From positions 372,001-436,000 of the forward strand of contig NZ_QPKJ02000001.1 of NCBI RefSeq assembly GCF_003344625.1: 64,000 nucleotides of DNA. The letters run 5' to 3'. The position numbers were made by a program, and so were the translations under genes. The stretch comes from Solirubrobacter deserti (GTDB lineage Bacteria > Actinomycetota > Thermoleophilia > Solirubrobacterales > Solirubrobacteraceae). Under the pieces are notes generated by a model. That model searched no databases. It had not been told where the DNA came from and saw only the letters and a program-made list of their open reading frames with translations. Positions 33,894 through 42,154 of the stretch are shown piece after piece (position 1 is the first letter of the stretch; each line of letters begins with the position of its first letter).

Positions 33894-34812
33894 GCGCGCT
33901 GCTCGCGATCGTCGCGCTGCTGGCGCTCGCGCCCGCCGCCCACGCGGGGACGCTCGGCCGCGAGGGCAGCGAGCTGGTCTTCCGGGCCGCGCCGGGCGCC
34001 GACGACGCGTTCTTCGCCACGGCGGAGAACGGCGTGCTGCGCTTCACCGGCGACGACGTCACGCCGGGCGAGGGCTGCGGCGGCCGGGAGGTCACGTGCG
34101 CGCTCGACGGCGTGACGGCCATCCGACTGCCACGGGCGACGGCGCCGACCGGGTCGAGGCCAGCGCGCCCGTGACGGTCGCGGCCGACCTCGGGCCGGGG
34201 AACGACACCTACGAGGTGACCGCTCCCGCCGCGAGCGTCAGCGGCGGGCCGGGCGACGACCACGTCGAGGCCTTCAACAGCGTCCAGGGCTACGTCGGCC
34301 CGATCACCGTGGACGGCGGCCCGGGCAACGACACGCTGCAGATGCTCGGCCGCGGGCCGGGGATGACGCTGATCGGCGGCGAGGGCGACGACGTGCTCGG
34401 GCCCGCGCTCACCAACCCGTACGTGCATCCGATCGACCTCGTGTGCGGCCCGGGCAACGATCGCGTGACCGGCGAGCCGCAGGACCGCTTCGGCGACGGC
34501 TGCGCGCGGCCGGTGACCGGGCTGACGCGGCTCTCGCGCGTCTCGCGCGTGTTCGCCAAAGGCCGGCTGGAGGTGCCGATGCGGACCATGATCAGCGTGC
34601 GCCGGCGCACCCACCGCGGCGACCTCGATCTTCCCGCGCTCGCCCGCCGCACGCTGAACGCACCCGCGGGCCCGCTGCGCGCGCGCCTGAAGACGACGGC
34701 CGCCGGGAAGCGCTTGCTGCGCCGCGACCCCACGCCGCTGGTGTGGGTGTTCATCGAGACTCGAACCGCGTCCGACCGCACGCGGGTGATCTTCAAGTCG
34801 AGGCTAGGCTAA
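33890..34812 (+). pseudogene. Frameshifted paralogue of the RTX-like secreted protein
   Basis: The frame opening at the ATG at 33890 encodes a signal peptide (MSALLAIVALLALAPAAHAG) and matches the upstream protein through LDGVTAIR. It then runs out of register and stops at 34174. The matching continuation (GDGADRVEASAPVTVAADLG onward, with repeats GPGNDTYEV, GGPGDDHVEA, GGPGNDTLQM and GGEGDDVLGP) is in another frame to 34812. A one-base loss at about 34135-34145 explains this. It is either a recent pseudogene or a sequencing error; the downstream part keeps good codon use, so damage would be recent. Confidence 0.75.
34805..34810 (+). promoter_or_regulatory. -10 element TAGGCT before trpS
   Basis: TAGGCT lies ten bases before the trpS GTG. 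There is no space for a T-box leader. Confidence 0.4.
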
Positions 34813-34820
34813 GCCGCACA

Positions 34821-35819
34821 GTGGTCATCTTCTCCGGCATCCAGCCCACCGGGCGCAAGCACCTCGGCAACTACATCGGGGCGATCCTCAACTACGTCAA
34901 GGGCCAGGACAAGGCCGACCCGGCGATCTACTGCATCGTCGACCTGCACGGCACGACCGTCCAGTACGACCCGGAGGAGCTGCGCCGGCGCACGCGCGAG
35001 ACCGCCGCGCTGCTGATCGCGGCCGGGCTGGAACCCGAGCGCTGCATCCTGTTCCGCCAGGGCGACGTGCAGGAGCACGCCGAGCTGTGCTGGCTGCTGT
35101 CGAGCGTGACGTCCGTGGGCCAGCTCAACCGCATGCACCAGTTCCGCGACAAGGCGGGCGCGGCGCGTGACCGCGTGTCCGCCGGGCTGCTGTTCTACCC
35201 GGTGCTGATGGCCGCCGACGTGCTCGCCTACCGCGCGCACGAGGTGCCCGTGGGCGAGGACCAGCGCGAGCACATCGAGCTCATGCGCGACGTCGCGGAG
35301 GCGTTCAACAAGCGCTTCGGCGAGACGCTCGTCGTGCCCGAGGGCAACATCCCGACGGTCGGCGCGCGCGTGCGCGACCTCAAGGAGCCGGAGCGCAAGA
35401 TGTCGACGACGGGCGGGACGCCGCAAGGCACCGTCTTCGTCGACGAGGAGCCCGAGTCGATCGTCAAGAAGTTCAAGAAGGCCGTCGCCGACAGCGGCTC
35501 GGAGATCGTCGTCGCCGAAGACAAGCCCGGCATCTCGAACATGATCGAGATCCTGGCGGTGGCGCGCGGCGTGACGCCCGCCGACATCGAGCGCGACTTC
35601 GCGGGCTCGGGCTACGGCGCGTTCAAGACCGCCGTCGGGGAGGAGGTCGCCGCGTGGCTCGCGCCGACGCGCGAGCGGTTCCTCGAGATCAAGGACGACA
35701 CGTCGGAGATCGAGCGCTTCCTCGAGCTCGGCGCGGAGAAGGCGCGCGCGATCGCGGCCCCGGTCGTCGCCGACGTCCGCGAGGCCATGGGCGTCGGACC
35801 CGTCCGCACCCCCGCCTAG
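34821..35819 (+). CDS. trpS: Tryptophanyl-tRNA synthetase
   Basis: A 332-residue class I aminoacyl-tRNA synthetase. The HIGH-type motif is in SGIQPTGRKHLGNYIGAIL (residues 5-23), and the KMSKS-type loop is the variant PERKMSTTGGT (about residue 190). Other segments are VTSVGQLNRMHQFRDKAG, VSAGLLFYPVLMAADVLAYR and VPVGEDQREHIELMRDVAEA, all typical of bacterial TrpRS. Start GTG at 34821 is set by the conserved VIFSGIQPTG. The last stop bases form part of the promoter of scpA. Confidence 0.96.
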   Translation: MVIFSGIQPTGRKHLGNYIGAILNYVKGQDKADPAIYCIVDLHGTTVQYDPEELRRRTRETAALLIAAGLEPERCILFRQGDVQEHAELCWLLSSVTSVGQLNRMHQFRDKAGAARDRVSAGLLFYPVLMAADVLAYRAHEVPVGEDQREHIELMRDVAEAFNKRFGETLVVPEGNIPTVGARVRDLKEPERKMSTTGGTPQGTVFVDEEPESIVKKFKKAVADSGSEIVVAEDKPGISNMIEILAVARGVTPADIERDFAGSGYGAFKTAVGEEVAAWLAPTRERFLEIKDDTSEIERFLELGAEKARAIAAPVVADVREAMGVGPVRTPA

Positions 35820-35822
35820 TCT
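35817..35822 (+). promoter_or_regulatory. -10 element TAGTCT before scpA
   Basis: TAGTCT overlaps the trpS stop and lies exactly seven bases before the scpA GTG at 35830; no Shine-Dalgarno sequence is present. Probable leaderless start. Confidence 0.5.
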
Positions 35823-35829
35823 CCGCTGC

Positions 35830-36579
35830 GTGCGTGTCACGCAGCTCGAACTCGATCTGGACGTCTTCGCGGGCCCGTTCGACCTGCTCCTCTCGCTGAT
35901 CCTGCGGGAGGAGCTGGACCTGCTCGAGGTGGACCTGGCGGAGATCGTCGTCACCTACCTCGACCACCTCGAGTCCACGGACCAGCTGGACCTCGAGTCC
36001 GCGACCGAGTTCCTGGTCCTGATCGCGGCGCTGCTAGAGCTCAAGTCGCGGCTGATGCTCCCGAACGAGGAGGTCGAGGAGCTCGACGAGCTCGCGCCCG
36101 CCGAGGCCGCCGAGGAGCTCGTGGAGCGGATGCTGCAGTACGCGCGCTTCCGCGCCGCCGGTGCGCACCTGCGGGAGCTGGGCGAGCACGAGCGCGGGTT
36201 CCTGTACCGCAGCGCGCCACCCCAGCTCGGCCCGGCCGAGGTCACCGCGGGCGCGTACGAGCCGTCCGTGCTCGGCGCCGCACTCGGCTCGCTGCTGCGC
36301 ACGCCGAAGCCGATCGACCTCTCGCACATGGCGATGCCGCGCGTCACCGTCGCCGAGCGCCTCACGCACCTGCGCGGGCTCCTCAAGCGCGCGAGCTCGT
36401 TCTCGTTCGACGAGGCGGTCAAGGACGCCGACCGCGTGACGGTCTGCGTCACCGTGTTCGCGCTGCTCGAGCTCTACAAGCGCGGCGAGGCGTCGTGGGA
36501 GCAGGAGGAGCCGTTCGGCGAGATCACGGTTCACGCGCACGCCGCCGCGCCGGTGGCCGGCGAGGCGGCGGCGGCGTGA
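35830..36579 (+). CDS. scpA: Segregation and condensation protein A (kleisin)
   Basis: A 249-residue kleisin that bridges the heads of SMC and recruits ScpB for chromosome organisation. The N-terminal DVFAGPFDLLLSLILREELD and VVTYLDHLESTDQLDLESAT are the SMC-neck binding part, and TEFLVLIAALLELKSRLMLP follows. The C-terminal winged helix includes FSFDEAVKDADRVTVCVTVF and ALLELYKRGEASWEQEEPFG. GTG start at 35830. scpB follows after 55 bp. Confidence 0.94.
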   Translation: MRVTQLELDLDVFAGPFDLLLSLILREELDLLEVDLAEIVVTYLDHLESTDQLDLESATEFLVLIAALLELKSRLMLPNEEVEELDELAPAEAAEELVERMLQYARFRAAGAHLRELGEHERGFLYRSAPPQLGPAEVTAGAYEPSVLGAALGSLLRTPKPIDLSHMAMPRVTVAERLTHLRGLLKRASSFSFDEAVKDADRVTVCVTVFALLELYKRGEASWEQEEPFGEITVHAHAAAPVAGEAAAA

Positions 36580-36634
36580 CGCGCCGCGCCCACGCCGCGC
36601 GCCCATCTCGTCCCGCGCCCGCGGAGGCCCGGCC

Positions 36635-37213
36635 GTGAACGCGCCGCTCACCCTGTCGGCGCGGCTCGAGGCGCTGCTGTTCCTCGCCCCCGACCCGGTC
36701 ACGGTCGAGGAGCTCGCGGACGCGCTGCAGACGTCCGAGGAGGCGGTCACGAACGCTGCGCTGGCGCTGGACGAGGCGCTCGCCGAGCGCGGGCTGGTGC
36801 TCAAGCGCATCGGCGGCGGGCTCGCGCTCGCGTCGCACCCGGACGCCGAGGAGGCCGCGCGGCGGCTGCTCGCCCGGCCGCGCACGCCCGCGCTCACCCC
36901 GGCTCAGGCCGAGACGCTCGCGATCGTCGCCTACCTGCAGCCCGTGAGCCGGCCCGAGGTCGCGCGTATCCGCGGCGTCGCGAGCGAGTCCGCGACCACC
37001 GCGCTCGCCGACCGCGGGCTGATCGAGGAGGCGGGTCGCTCGCAGTTCGGCGCGGTGCTCTACCGGACGACGCCGCAGTTCCTGAAGCTCTTCGGTCTCG
37101 AGTCCCCGGAAGCGCTGCCGGACGTCGCGCAATGGGACCCGAGCCCGGAGGAGGCCGCCCAGCTGCGCGATCGCCTGCTCCGCGCCGGCGAGGCGCGTTC
37201 GGGCACCACCTAG
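36635..37213 (+). CDS. scpB: Segregation and condensation protein B
   Basis: A 192-residue protein with two winged-helix domains, the dimeric partner of ScpA in the SMC complex. It contains RLEALLFLAPDPVTVEELAD near the start, then TPAQAETLAIVAYLQPVSRP and EVARIRGVASESATTALADR, and the end segment TTPQFLKLFGLESPEALPDV. GTG start at 36635, eight bases after a GGAGG. Confidence 0.94.
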   Translation: MNAPLTLSARLEALLFLAPDPVTVEELADALQTSEEAVTNAALALDEALAERGLVLKRIGGGLALASHPDAEEAARRLLARPRTPALTPAQAETLAIVAYLQPVSRPEVARIRGVASESATTALADRGLIEEAGRSQFGAVLYRTTPQFLKLFGLESPEALPDVAQWDPSPEEAAQLRDRLLRAGEARSGTT

Positions 37214-37222
37214 CGGTTAGCT

Positions 37223-37238
37223 CCCGCTGCGTAGCGGG
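37223..37238 (+). terminator. Hairpin after scpB
   Basis: CCCGCT (37223-37228) pairs with AGCGGG (37233-37238) across GCGT, just after the scpB stop. Short and without a T-run. Confidence 0.35.
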
Positions 37239-37253
37239 CACAAGCTGCGCGCC

Positions 37254-38003
37254 ATGACCGAGCCTCCCCGCCCGTACGAGCAGGCCCCGCCGCCGCCCGA
37301 CGGCCCGCCGCAGTACGCGCCGCCGCCCCAGCCGTACGGGCCGCCGCCGGCCTACTACCGCCCGCTCGAGGCACGTCTGCTCGCGGTGAAGGTCGTGCTC
37401 TGGCTGACCGTCGCCGTCACGGCGTTCGCGGTGGTCTCCGACCTGCTCGAGATCGCGCTCTTGAACCGGATGATCGCCGGCGAAGCGGTCAGCGATTCCG
37501 ACGCCGACAACAACGACATGCGCCAGGCGCTCGTCGGCGGCCTGCAGCTCCTGCTGCTGATCGCGGCGGCGGTCGTGTTCATCATGTGGCTGTTCCGCGC
37601 CTACCAGAACAGCGACGCGGTCGCTCCGGGCGTGCGCCGCTACGGGCACGGCTGGGCGATCGGCGGCTGGTTCGTCCCGATCATGAACCTGTGGCGCCCG
37701 AAGCAGGTGGTCAATGACGTCTGGCGCGCCGGCGGGCCGCCGCCAGAGCCGAACGGCGTGGTCCAGGGATGGTGGGCGCTGTGGCTGTTCTCCAGCATCA
37801 TCGGCAACTTCGCGGGACGGTCGGGGTTCAGCAGTGACACGCCCGAGGACATCCGGAGCGGGACCTACGCCTACCTCGTGTCCGACCTGACCGCGATTCC
37901 GGCGGCGATCCTGGCCATCGTCATGGCCGCGACGCTCACGCGCCGCCTCAACGAGCGCGCGGCGCAGGGCCCGCCCGGTTCTGCGGACGCCCCGCCCCGG
38001 TAA
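37254..38003 (+). CDS. DUF4328 family membrane protein
   Basis: A 249-residue integral membrane protein. A Pro/Tyr-rich N-terminal tail (about residues 1-38, PPPQPYGPPPAYYRP) precedes four or five hydrophobic helices. Between helices lies the DUF4328 pattern: FRAYQNSDAVAPGVRRYGHG, WAIGGWFVPIMNLWRPKQVV and VQGWWALWLFSSIIGN. Function unknown. The Pro-rich cytoplasmic tail suggests protein interactions, but that is inference. The neighbouring scp genes are probably a separate unit. Confidence 0.82.
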   Translation: MTEPPRPYEQAPPPPDGPPQYAPPPQPYGPPPAYYRPLEARLLAVKVVLWLTVAVTAFAVVSDLLEIALLNRMIAGEAVSDSDADNNDMRQALVGGLQLLLLIAAAVVFIMWLFRAYQNSDAVAPGVRRYGHGWAIGGWFVPIMNLWRPKQVVNDVWRAGGPPPEPNGVVQGWWALWLFSSIIGNFAGRSGFSSDTPEDIRSGTYAYLVSDLTAIPAAILAIVMAATLTRRLNERAAQGPPGSADAPPR

Positions 38004-38048
38004 TCGGTTGCGAGGAGTGCGGCCCGCGACGGCGAACCACGCGCCACT

Positions 38049-39848
38049 ATGCGCAACTTCACGAGCGTTCACGGGTTGCGTTCCAGCGTGCGGAAATTGA
38101 TCCTCGCGCTCGGCGCGACCGCTGCCTTCACGGGCGGCACCACAATCGTCCTGGCGCAGGCCAACGCGCAGCAAGACACGGAGTTCTCGGTCTATCCGGT
38201 CCCCGGCACCTTGACCGCGGGCGAGAAGACGACGATCTCCTTCCGGGGCGGGAACGCCGATGCGCTCGGCACGGTGACCGTGCGCGGTTCGCGCTCCGGC
38301 AGCCACCCCGGCAAGCTGGTCGCCCACTCCGACGGCCGCGGCGTCAGCTTCAAGCCCGACAAGCCGTTCGAGGCCAACGAGCAGGTGACGGTTCAGACGG
38401 ACCGCAAGATCGTCGGGGCGAGCAACGGCGACTTCGAGATCAACATCGGCGACGAGACCACGCGCAAGGCGCGGCCGGTCGAGCTGCCCGACGTCGGCCG
38501 CGGCGACGTGCAGAAGTACGAGACGCGCCCGGACCTCTCGCCGCCCGCGGTGACGGTCACGACGGCCAAGCCCGGCCGCGCGCCCGGCCTGGTGTTCCTC
38601 GCGCCCAAGGCCGGTCGCGGCCAGGACGGCCCGATGATCATCAACGATCAGGGCGAGCTGGTGTGGTTCAAGGCCACGCCCGGGAAGATCCCCGCCGACT
38701 TCCGCGTCCAGCAGCTCGGCGGCAAGCCGGTGCTGACCTGGTGGGAGGGTCAGCTGTTCGTCGGTGACGGCGACGGCGTCGGCCAAGTCTACGACCAGAA
38801 CTACCAGAAGGTGGCGACGGTCACGGCCGGCAACGGCTACTCGTTCGACCTGCACGAGTTCACGCTCACGCCGCAGGGCACGGCGCTCGTGCTCTCCTAC
38901 GAGCGCTTCAAGCGCGACCTGCGCCCGTGGGGCGGCCCGAAGGACTCGCGCGTGGTGGACAACATCGTCCAGGAGATCGACCTCAAGACCGGCGCGGTGC
39001 TGTTCGAGTGGCACTCGTTCGGCAACGTCGGCCTCAAGGAGTCGGGCATCCCGGCGCCGACCGCACCCGGCTTCGAGTGGGAGTACTTCCACGTGAACTC
39101 GGTCGAGCTCACGCCGGACAACAACTTCCTGATCTCGGCGCGCAACACGTCCGCGGTCTACAAGATCGACCGCCGCACCGGCAAGGTCCTGTGGACGCTC
39201 GGCGGCAAGAACTCGACGTTCAAGCTCGGCAAGGGCGTCCGCTTCGACTGGCAGCACAGCGCCCGCACGCAGGCCGACGGCACGATCAACATCTACGACA
39301 ACTCGGCCGCGCCGCCCACGCGCAAGAACTCGCGCGTGATCAACGTGCGCCTGGACGAGCAGGCCAAGACGGCCACGCTGGTGAAGGCCTTCAAGCACCC
39401 GCTCGGCCTGCTCTCGGCCAGTCAGGGCAACGTCGAGACGCTGCCCAACGGCAACCTGTTCGTCGGCTGGGGCTCGCAGCGCTGGTTCAGCGAGTTCGAC
39501 GCGAAGGGCAACCTCGTCTTCGACGGCCGGATCGCCCGCGGCAACGACAACTACCGCGCGTTCCGCTCGCCGTGGCAGGGCTACCCGTCCAACGCGCCGC
39601 AGGTGACGGCCGAGGCCGGAGGCGGCAAGGTCACGGCCCGCGTGAGCTGGAACGGCGCGACCGAGGTCGCTCGCTGGGAGCTCCTCGGCGGCGCGGACGC
39701 GAACTCCCTCGCCCCGCTGGCGAGCGCCCCGTACAGCGGCTTCGAGACCGCGCTGTCCGCGAACGGCTCCCCGGCCGTCGTGGCCGTGCGGGCGTACGAC
39801 GCGGCCGGCAAGGTCCTGACGACGTCCGGGACCACCAAGCCCGAATAG
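38049..39848 (+). CDS. Secreted arylsulfotransferase (ASST) family protein
   Basis: A 599-residue exported protein. The signal peptide (about residues 12-40) ends AQANAQ. An N-terminal Ig-like domain (about 45-130) precedes a six-bladed propeller of the arylsulfotransferase type (about 165-505). Family phrases are GYSFDLHEFTLTPQGTALVL, FHVNSVELTPDNNFLISARN, IDRRTGKVLWTLGG and DWQHSARTQADGTINIYDNS, whose histidines correspond to the sulfate-handling active site. A fibronectin-like end follows (about 520-599). Substrate unknown; actinobacterial members are poorly studied. A 13-bp inverted repeat follows the stop. Confidence 0.83.
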   Translation: MRNFTSVHGLRSSVRKLILALGATAAFTGGTTIVLAQANAQQDTEFSVYPVPGTLTAGEKTTISFRGGNADALGTVTVRGSRSGSHPGKLVAHSDGRGVSFKPDKPFEANEQVTVQTDRKIVGASNGDFEINIGDETTRKARPVELPDVGRGDVQKYETRPDLSPPAVTVTTAKPGRAPGLVFLAPKAGRGQDGPMIINDQGELVWFKATPGKIPADFRVQQLGGKPVLTWWEGQLFVGDGDGVGQVYDQNYQKVATVTAGNGYSFDLHEFTLTPQGTALVLSYERFKRDLRPWGGPKDSRVVDNIVQEIDLKTGAVLFEWHSFGNVGLKESGIPAPTAPGFEWEYFHVNSVELTPDNNFLISARNTSAVYKIDRRTGKVLWTLGGKNSTFKLGKGVRFDWQHSARTQADGTINIYDNSAAPPTRKNSRVINVRLDEQAKTATLVKAFKHPLGLLSASQGNVETLPNGNLFVGWGSQRWFSEFDAKGNLVFDGRIARGNDNYRAFRSPWQGYPSNAPQVTAEAGGGKVTARVSWNGATEVARWELLGGADANSLAPLASAPYSGFETALSANGSPAVVAVRAYDAAGKVLTTSGTTKPE

Positions 39849-39858
39849 GCGGTAGCGT

Positions 39859-39892
39859 CCAGCGGATGATCCAGCCTGAGATCATCCGCTGG
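39859..39892. terminator. 13-bp perfect inverted repeat after the arylsulfotransferase-like gene
   Basis: Arms 39859-39871 and 39880-39892 are exactly complementary, with an 8-nt loop. It begins ten bases after the stop. No T-run follows. It covers the start codon of the small frame at 39866. Confidence 0.6.
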
Positions 39893-40027
39893 CCGTTCGC
39901 TCGCCCGGAGGAGCACGTCGCGGTGACGTGCCTGACCGTGCGCGAGCCGTGCCAGCCGAGCGTGCCCATCGTGCTCCCGCCGGTCGTGCGCCGGCCGAAG
40001 CCGGTCAGGCCGAAGCCGGCGTCTTAG
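39866..40027 (+). CDS. Possible small protein (53 residues), unknown
   Basis: An ATG at 39866 lies seven bases after TAGCGT (39853-39858), the leaderless pattern seen before many genes here. It opens a 53-codon frame (MIQPEIIRWPFARPEEHVAV at the start, Pro/Lys/Arg-rich at the end). Against it, the start codon is inside a 13-bp hairpin, no family is recognised, and the 3' end overlaps convergent rlmN by 23 bases. I give it low confidence. Confidence 0.3.
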   Translation: MIQPEIIRWPFARPEEHVAVTCLTVREPCQPSVPIVLPPVVRRPKPVRPKPAS

Positions 40028-40991
40028 CCGCGAGCTGCCCGCAGGCCGCGTCGATGTCGCGGCCGCGGGTCAGCCGGACCGTCGCGCGCAGGCCGTGCTC
40101 CTCGAGCGCGGCCTTGAAGGAGTCGATCGCGTTGCGCGAGGACCCGTCGTAGATCGAGTCCGTCGGGTTGTACGGGATCAGGTTGAGCTTGTAGATCTTC
40201 GGATCGAGGATCTGGGCGAGCTGGACGGCCTGCGCGTAGCCGTCGTTGACGCCCGCGAGCATCACGTACTCGATGAACACCTGGCGGCGCTTGCGCTCGT
40301 AGAACGCCTCGCACGCGGCGAGCACCTCCCGCAGGTCGTAGCGCTCGTTGACCGGCATGATCTGCGAGCGCAGCGCGTCCTCGGGCGCGTGCAGGGAGAG
40401 CGCGAGCCGGATCGGCATGTCGGTCTCGGTGAGGCGCTTGATGCCCGGCACCCAGCCGACGGTGGAGATGCCCGTGCGGCGGTGCGTGATGCCGACGTCG
40501 GGCAGCCGGCGGCACGTCTCCAGCACGTTGTCCAGGTTCATCATCGGCTCGCCCATGCCCATGAACACGAGGTGGTCGACGGGCTCGATGCGGCGGAAGT
40601 GCAGCACCTGGTCGAGGATCTCGGACGCCGTCAGGTTGCGGCCGAACTTCATCTTGCCGGTGGCGCAGAACGTGCAGGTGAGCGGGCAGCCGGACTGCGA
40701 GCTCACGCAGATCGAGCGGCGCCCGTCGCGGTAGCGCATCAGGACGGCCTCGACGGCGCGGCCGTCCTGCGTGTGGAACAGCGCCTTCACCGTCCCGTCG
40801 GACGCGTGGGCCTCGCGCACCAGCTCGAGCGTGCTGAACGGGACCTCCTCGGCGAGCTTCGCGCGCAGCGCGGCCGGCAGGTCCGTCATCTCCTCGTAGG
40901 ACGAGGCGCCCTGGGACGCCCAGCGCCAGACCTGCCGCGCTCGGAAGGCGGGCTGATCCTCCAGCGTCTTCTCGAGCAACTGCAGATCCAC
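40005..40991 (-). CDS. rlmN: 23S rRNA (A2503-C2) / tRNA A37 methyltransferase RlmN
   Basis: A radical-SAM enzyme of about 328 residues that methylates A2503 of 23S rRNA. The iron-sulfur motif CPLTCTFCATGK has the required three Cys. Other family segments are QPAFRARQVWRWASQGASSY, VFMGMGEPMMNLDNVLETCR, RRTGISTVGWVPGI, SLHAPEDALRSQIMPVNERY and YKLNLIPYNPTDS. The GTG at 40991 (VDLQLLEKTLEDQPAFRARQ) is my best start because it keeps the gene clear of the divergent rluB; the frame is open further upstream to 41177. Confidence 0.93.
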   Translation of the reverse strand: MDLQLLEKTLEDQPAFRARQVWRWASQGASSYEEMTDLPAALRAKLAEEVPFSTLELVREAHASDGTVKALFHTQDGRAVEAVLMRYRDGRRSICVSSQSGCPLTCTFCATGKMKFGRNLTASEILDQVLHFRRIEPVDHLVFMGMGEPMMNLDNVLETCRRLPDVGITHRRTGISTVGWVPGIKRLTETDMPIRLALSLHAPEDALRSQIMPVNERYDLREVLAACEAFYERKRRQVFIEYVMLAGVNDGYAQAVQLAQILDPKIYKLNLIPYNPTDSIYDGSSRNAIDSFKAALEEHGLRATVRLTRGRDIDAACGQLAAKTPASA

Positions 40992-41013
40992 GACCTCATA
41001 TGGTGGCAGGGCT

Positions 41014-41712
41014 GTGAGACTGGCCAAGTACCTCGCCCACGCCGGCGTCGCCTCGCGGCGCGCGTCCGAGCTGATCATCGCCGACGGCCGCGTGACCGTG
41101 GACGGCGCGATCGTCACCGATCCCGCCCGCGACGTCGACGACTCCAACGCCGTCAAGGTCGACCGCAAGCGCGTCAAGGTCGCCAGCCAGACGCTCGTCG
41201 TCTACCTGGTCAACAAGCCGGCGGGGTACGTGTCCACCGCCAAGGACCCGCAGGATCGGCAGACCGTGGTCTCGCTCGTGCCGTCGTCCCAGCGGCTGTA
41301 TCCGGTGGGCCGGCTGGACTTCGACACCACCGGCCTGATCCTGCTGACCAACGACGGCGACCTCGCCCACCGGCTCACGCACCCGTCGTTCGAGGTGCCG
41401 CGCACGTACCGCGCCCGCGTGGCCAACGCCCCGGTGCAGGAGCCCGCGCTGCGGGCGCTGCGCGAAGGCGTGCTGCTCGAAGACGGGATGACCGCGCCCG
41501 CCAAGGTCCGGAACATCAGCTCGGGCCATCTCGAGATCACCATCCACGAAGGCCGCAAGCGGCAGGTCAAGCGCATGCTCGAAGCGGTCGGGCACCGCGT
41601 GTACTCGCTCGAGCGCGTCGCCTTCGGGCCGCTGCGCCTCGGGTCCCTGCAACCGGGCGAGTTCCGCAAGCTCGGCCAGCCTGAGGTCGAGCGCCTGCGC
41701 TCGCTTGGTTGA
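41014..41712 (+). CDS. rluB: RluB-type 23S rRNA pseudouridine synthase
   Basis: A 232-residue RsuA/RluB-family enzyme. An S4 RNA-binding domain (residues 1-55, LAKYLAHAGVASRRASELII) precedes the catalytic domain with the active-site aspartate in YPVGRLDFDTTGLILLTNDG. The KPAGYVSTAKDPQDRQTVVS and HEGRKRQVKRMLEAVGHRVY segments also fit. GTG start at 41014, nine bases after TATGGT (40999-41004). It is followed without a gap by the chorismate mutase gene; scpA-scpB-rluB-aromatic genes-cmk-der is a familiar neighbourhood in Gram-positive bacteria. Confidence 0.93.
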   Translation: MRLAKYLAHAGVASRRASELIIADGRVTVDGAIVTDPARDVDDSNAVKVDRKRVKVASQTLVVYLVNKPAGYVSTAKDPQDRQTVVSLVPSSQRLYPVGRLDFDTTGLILLTNDGDLAHRLTHPSFEVPRTYRARVANAPVQEPALRALREGVLLEDGMTAPAKVRNISSGHLEITIHEGRKRQVKRMLEAVGHRVYSLERVAFGPLRLGSLQPGEFRKLGQPEVERLRSLG

Positions 41713-42081
41713 ATGGCGCCCATGCGGCTGGTCGCGCTCCGAGGCGCCAACGAGGTCACCGAGAACACCGCCGAGGCGATCCTCTCGGCCACGGACAAGC
41801 TGATGCGCGAGATCCTCGCGCGCAACGAGCTGGGCGCCGACGACCTCGTCAGCTGCATCTTCACGCTCACGCCGGACCTCGACGCGCAGTTCCCCGCCGC
41901 CGCCGCGCGAGCGATGGGGCTCTCGAGCGTGCCGCTGCTGTGCGCGCGGGAGATCCCGGTGCCGGGCGCGCTGCCGCAGATCATCCGGGTGCTGATCCAC
42001 GCCTACATGGATCGCCCCGCCGAGCACGTCTATCTCGGCGAGGCGGCCAAGCTGCGGCTGGACCTCACCGGCGCCCAATAG
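41713..42081 (+). CDS. aroH: Chorismate mutase, AroH class
   Basis: A 122-residue monofunctional chorismate mutase of the trimeric AroH type, converting chorismate to prephenate. It matches the family along its length: LVALRGANEVTENTAEAILS at the start (with the active-site Arg), SCIFTLTPDLDAQFPAAAAR in the middle, VPLLCAREIPVPGALPQIIR, and AEHVYLGEAAKLRLDL at the end. It starts directly after the rluB stop (ATG 41713, or ATG 41722). It supplies the precursor used by tyrA further along, although an ABC/TetR module now separates them. Confidence 0.92.
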   Translation: MAPMRLVALRGANEVTENTAEAILSATDKLMREILARNELGADDLVSCIFTLTPDLDAQFPAAAARAMGLSSVPLLCAREIPVPGALPQIIRVLIHAYMDRPAEHVYLGEAAKLRLDLTGAQ

Positions 42082-42092
42082 CGGCGCTTCGT

Positions 42093-42154
42093 GTGCGCGG
42101 CCGGCTTCGCCGGCGCGTGCCCACTTCGGCTTGGAGATCGCTTCGCGGATCTCT
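42093..42154. terminator. Convergent hairpins between aroH and the ABC permease gene
   Basis: GCCGGC-TTC-GCCGGC (42100-42114) sits in a longer bulged stem (42093-42120). A second hairpin (GAGATC...GATCTC, 42134-42153) repeats 19 bases (42136-42154) found also at 9787-9805. It separates two convergent genes and lacks T-runs. Confidence 0.5.
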
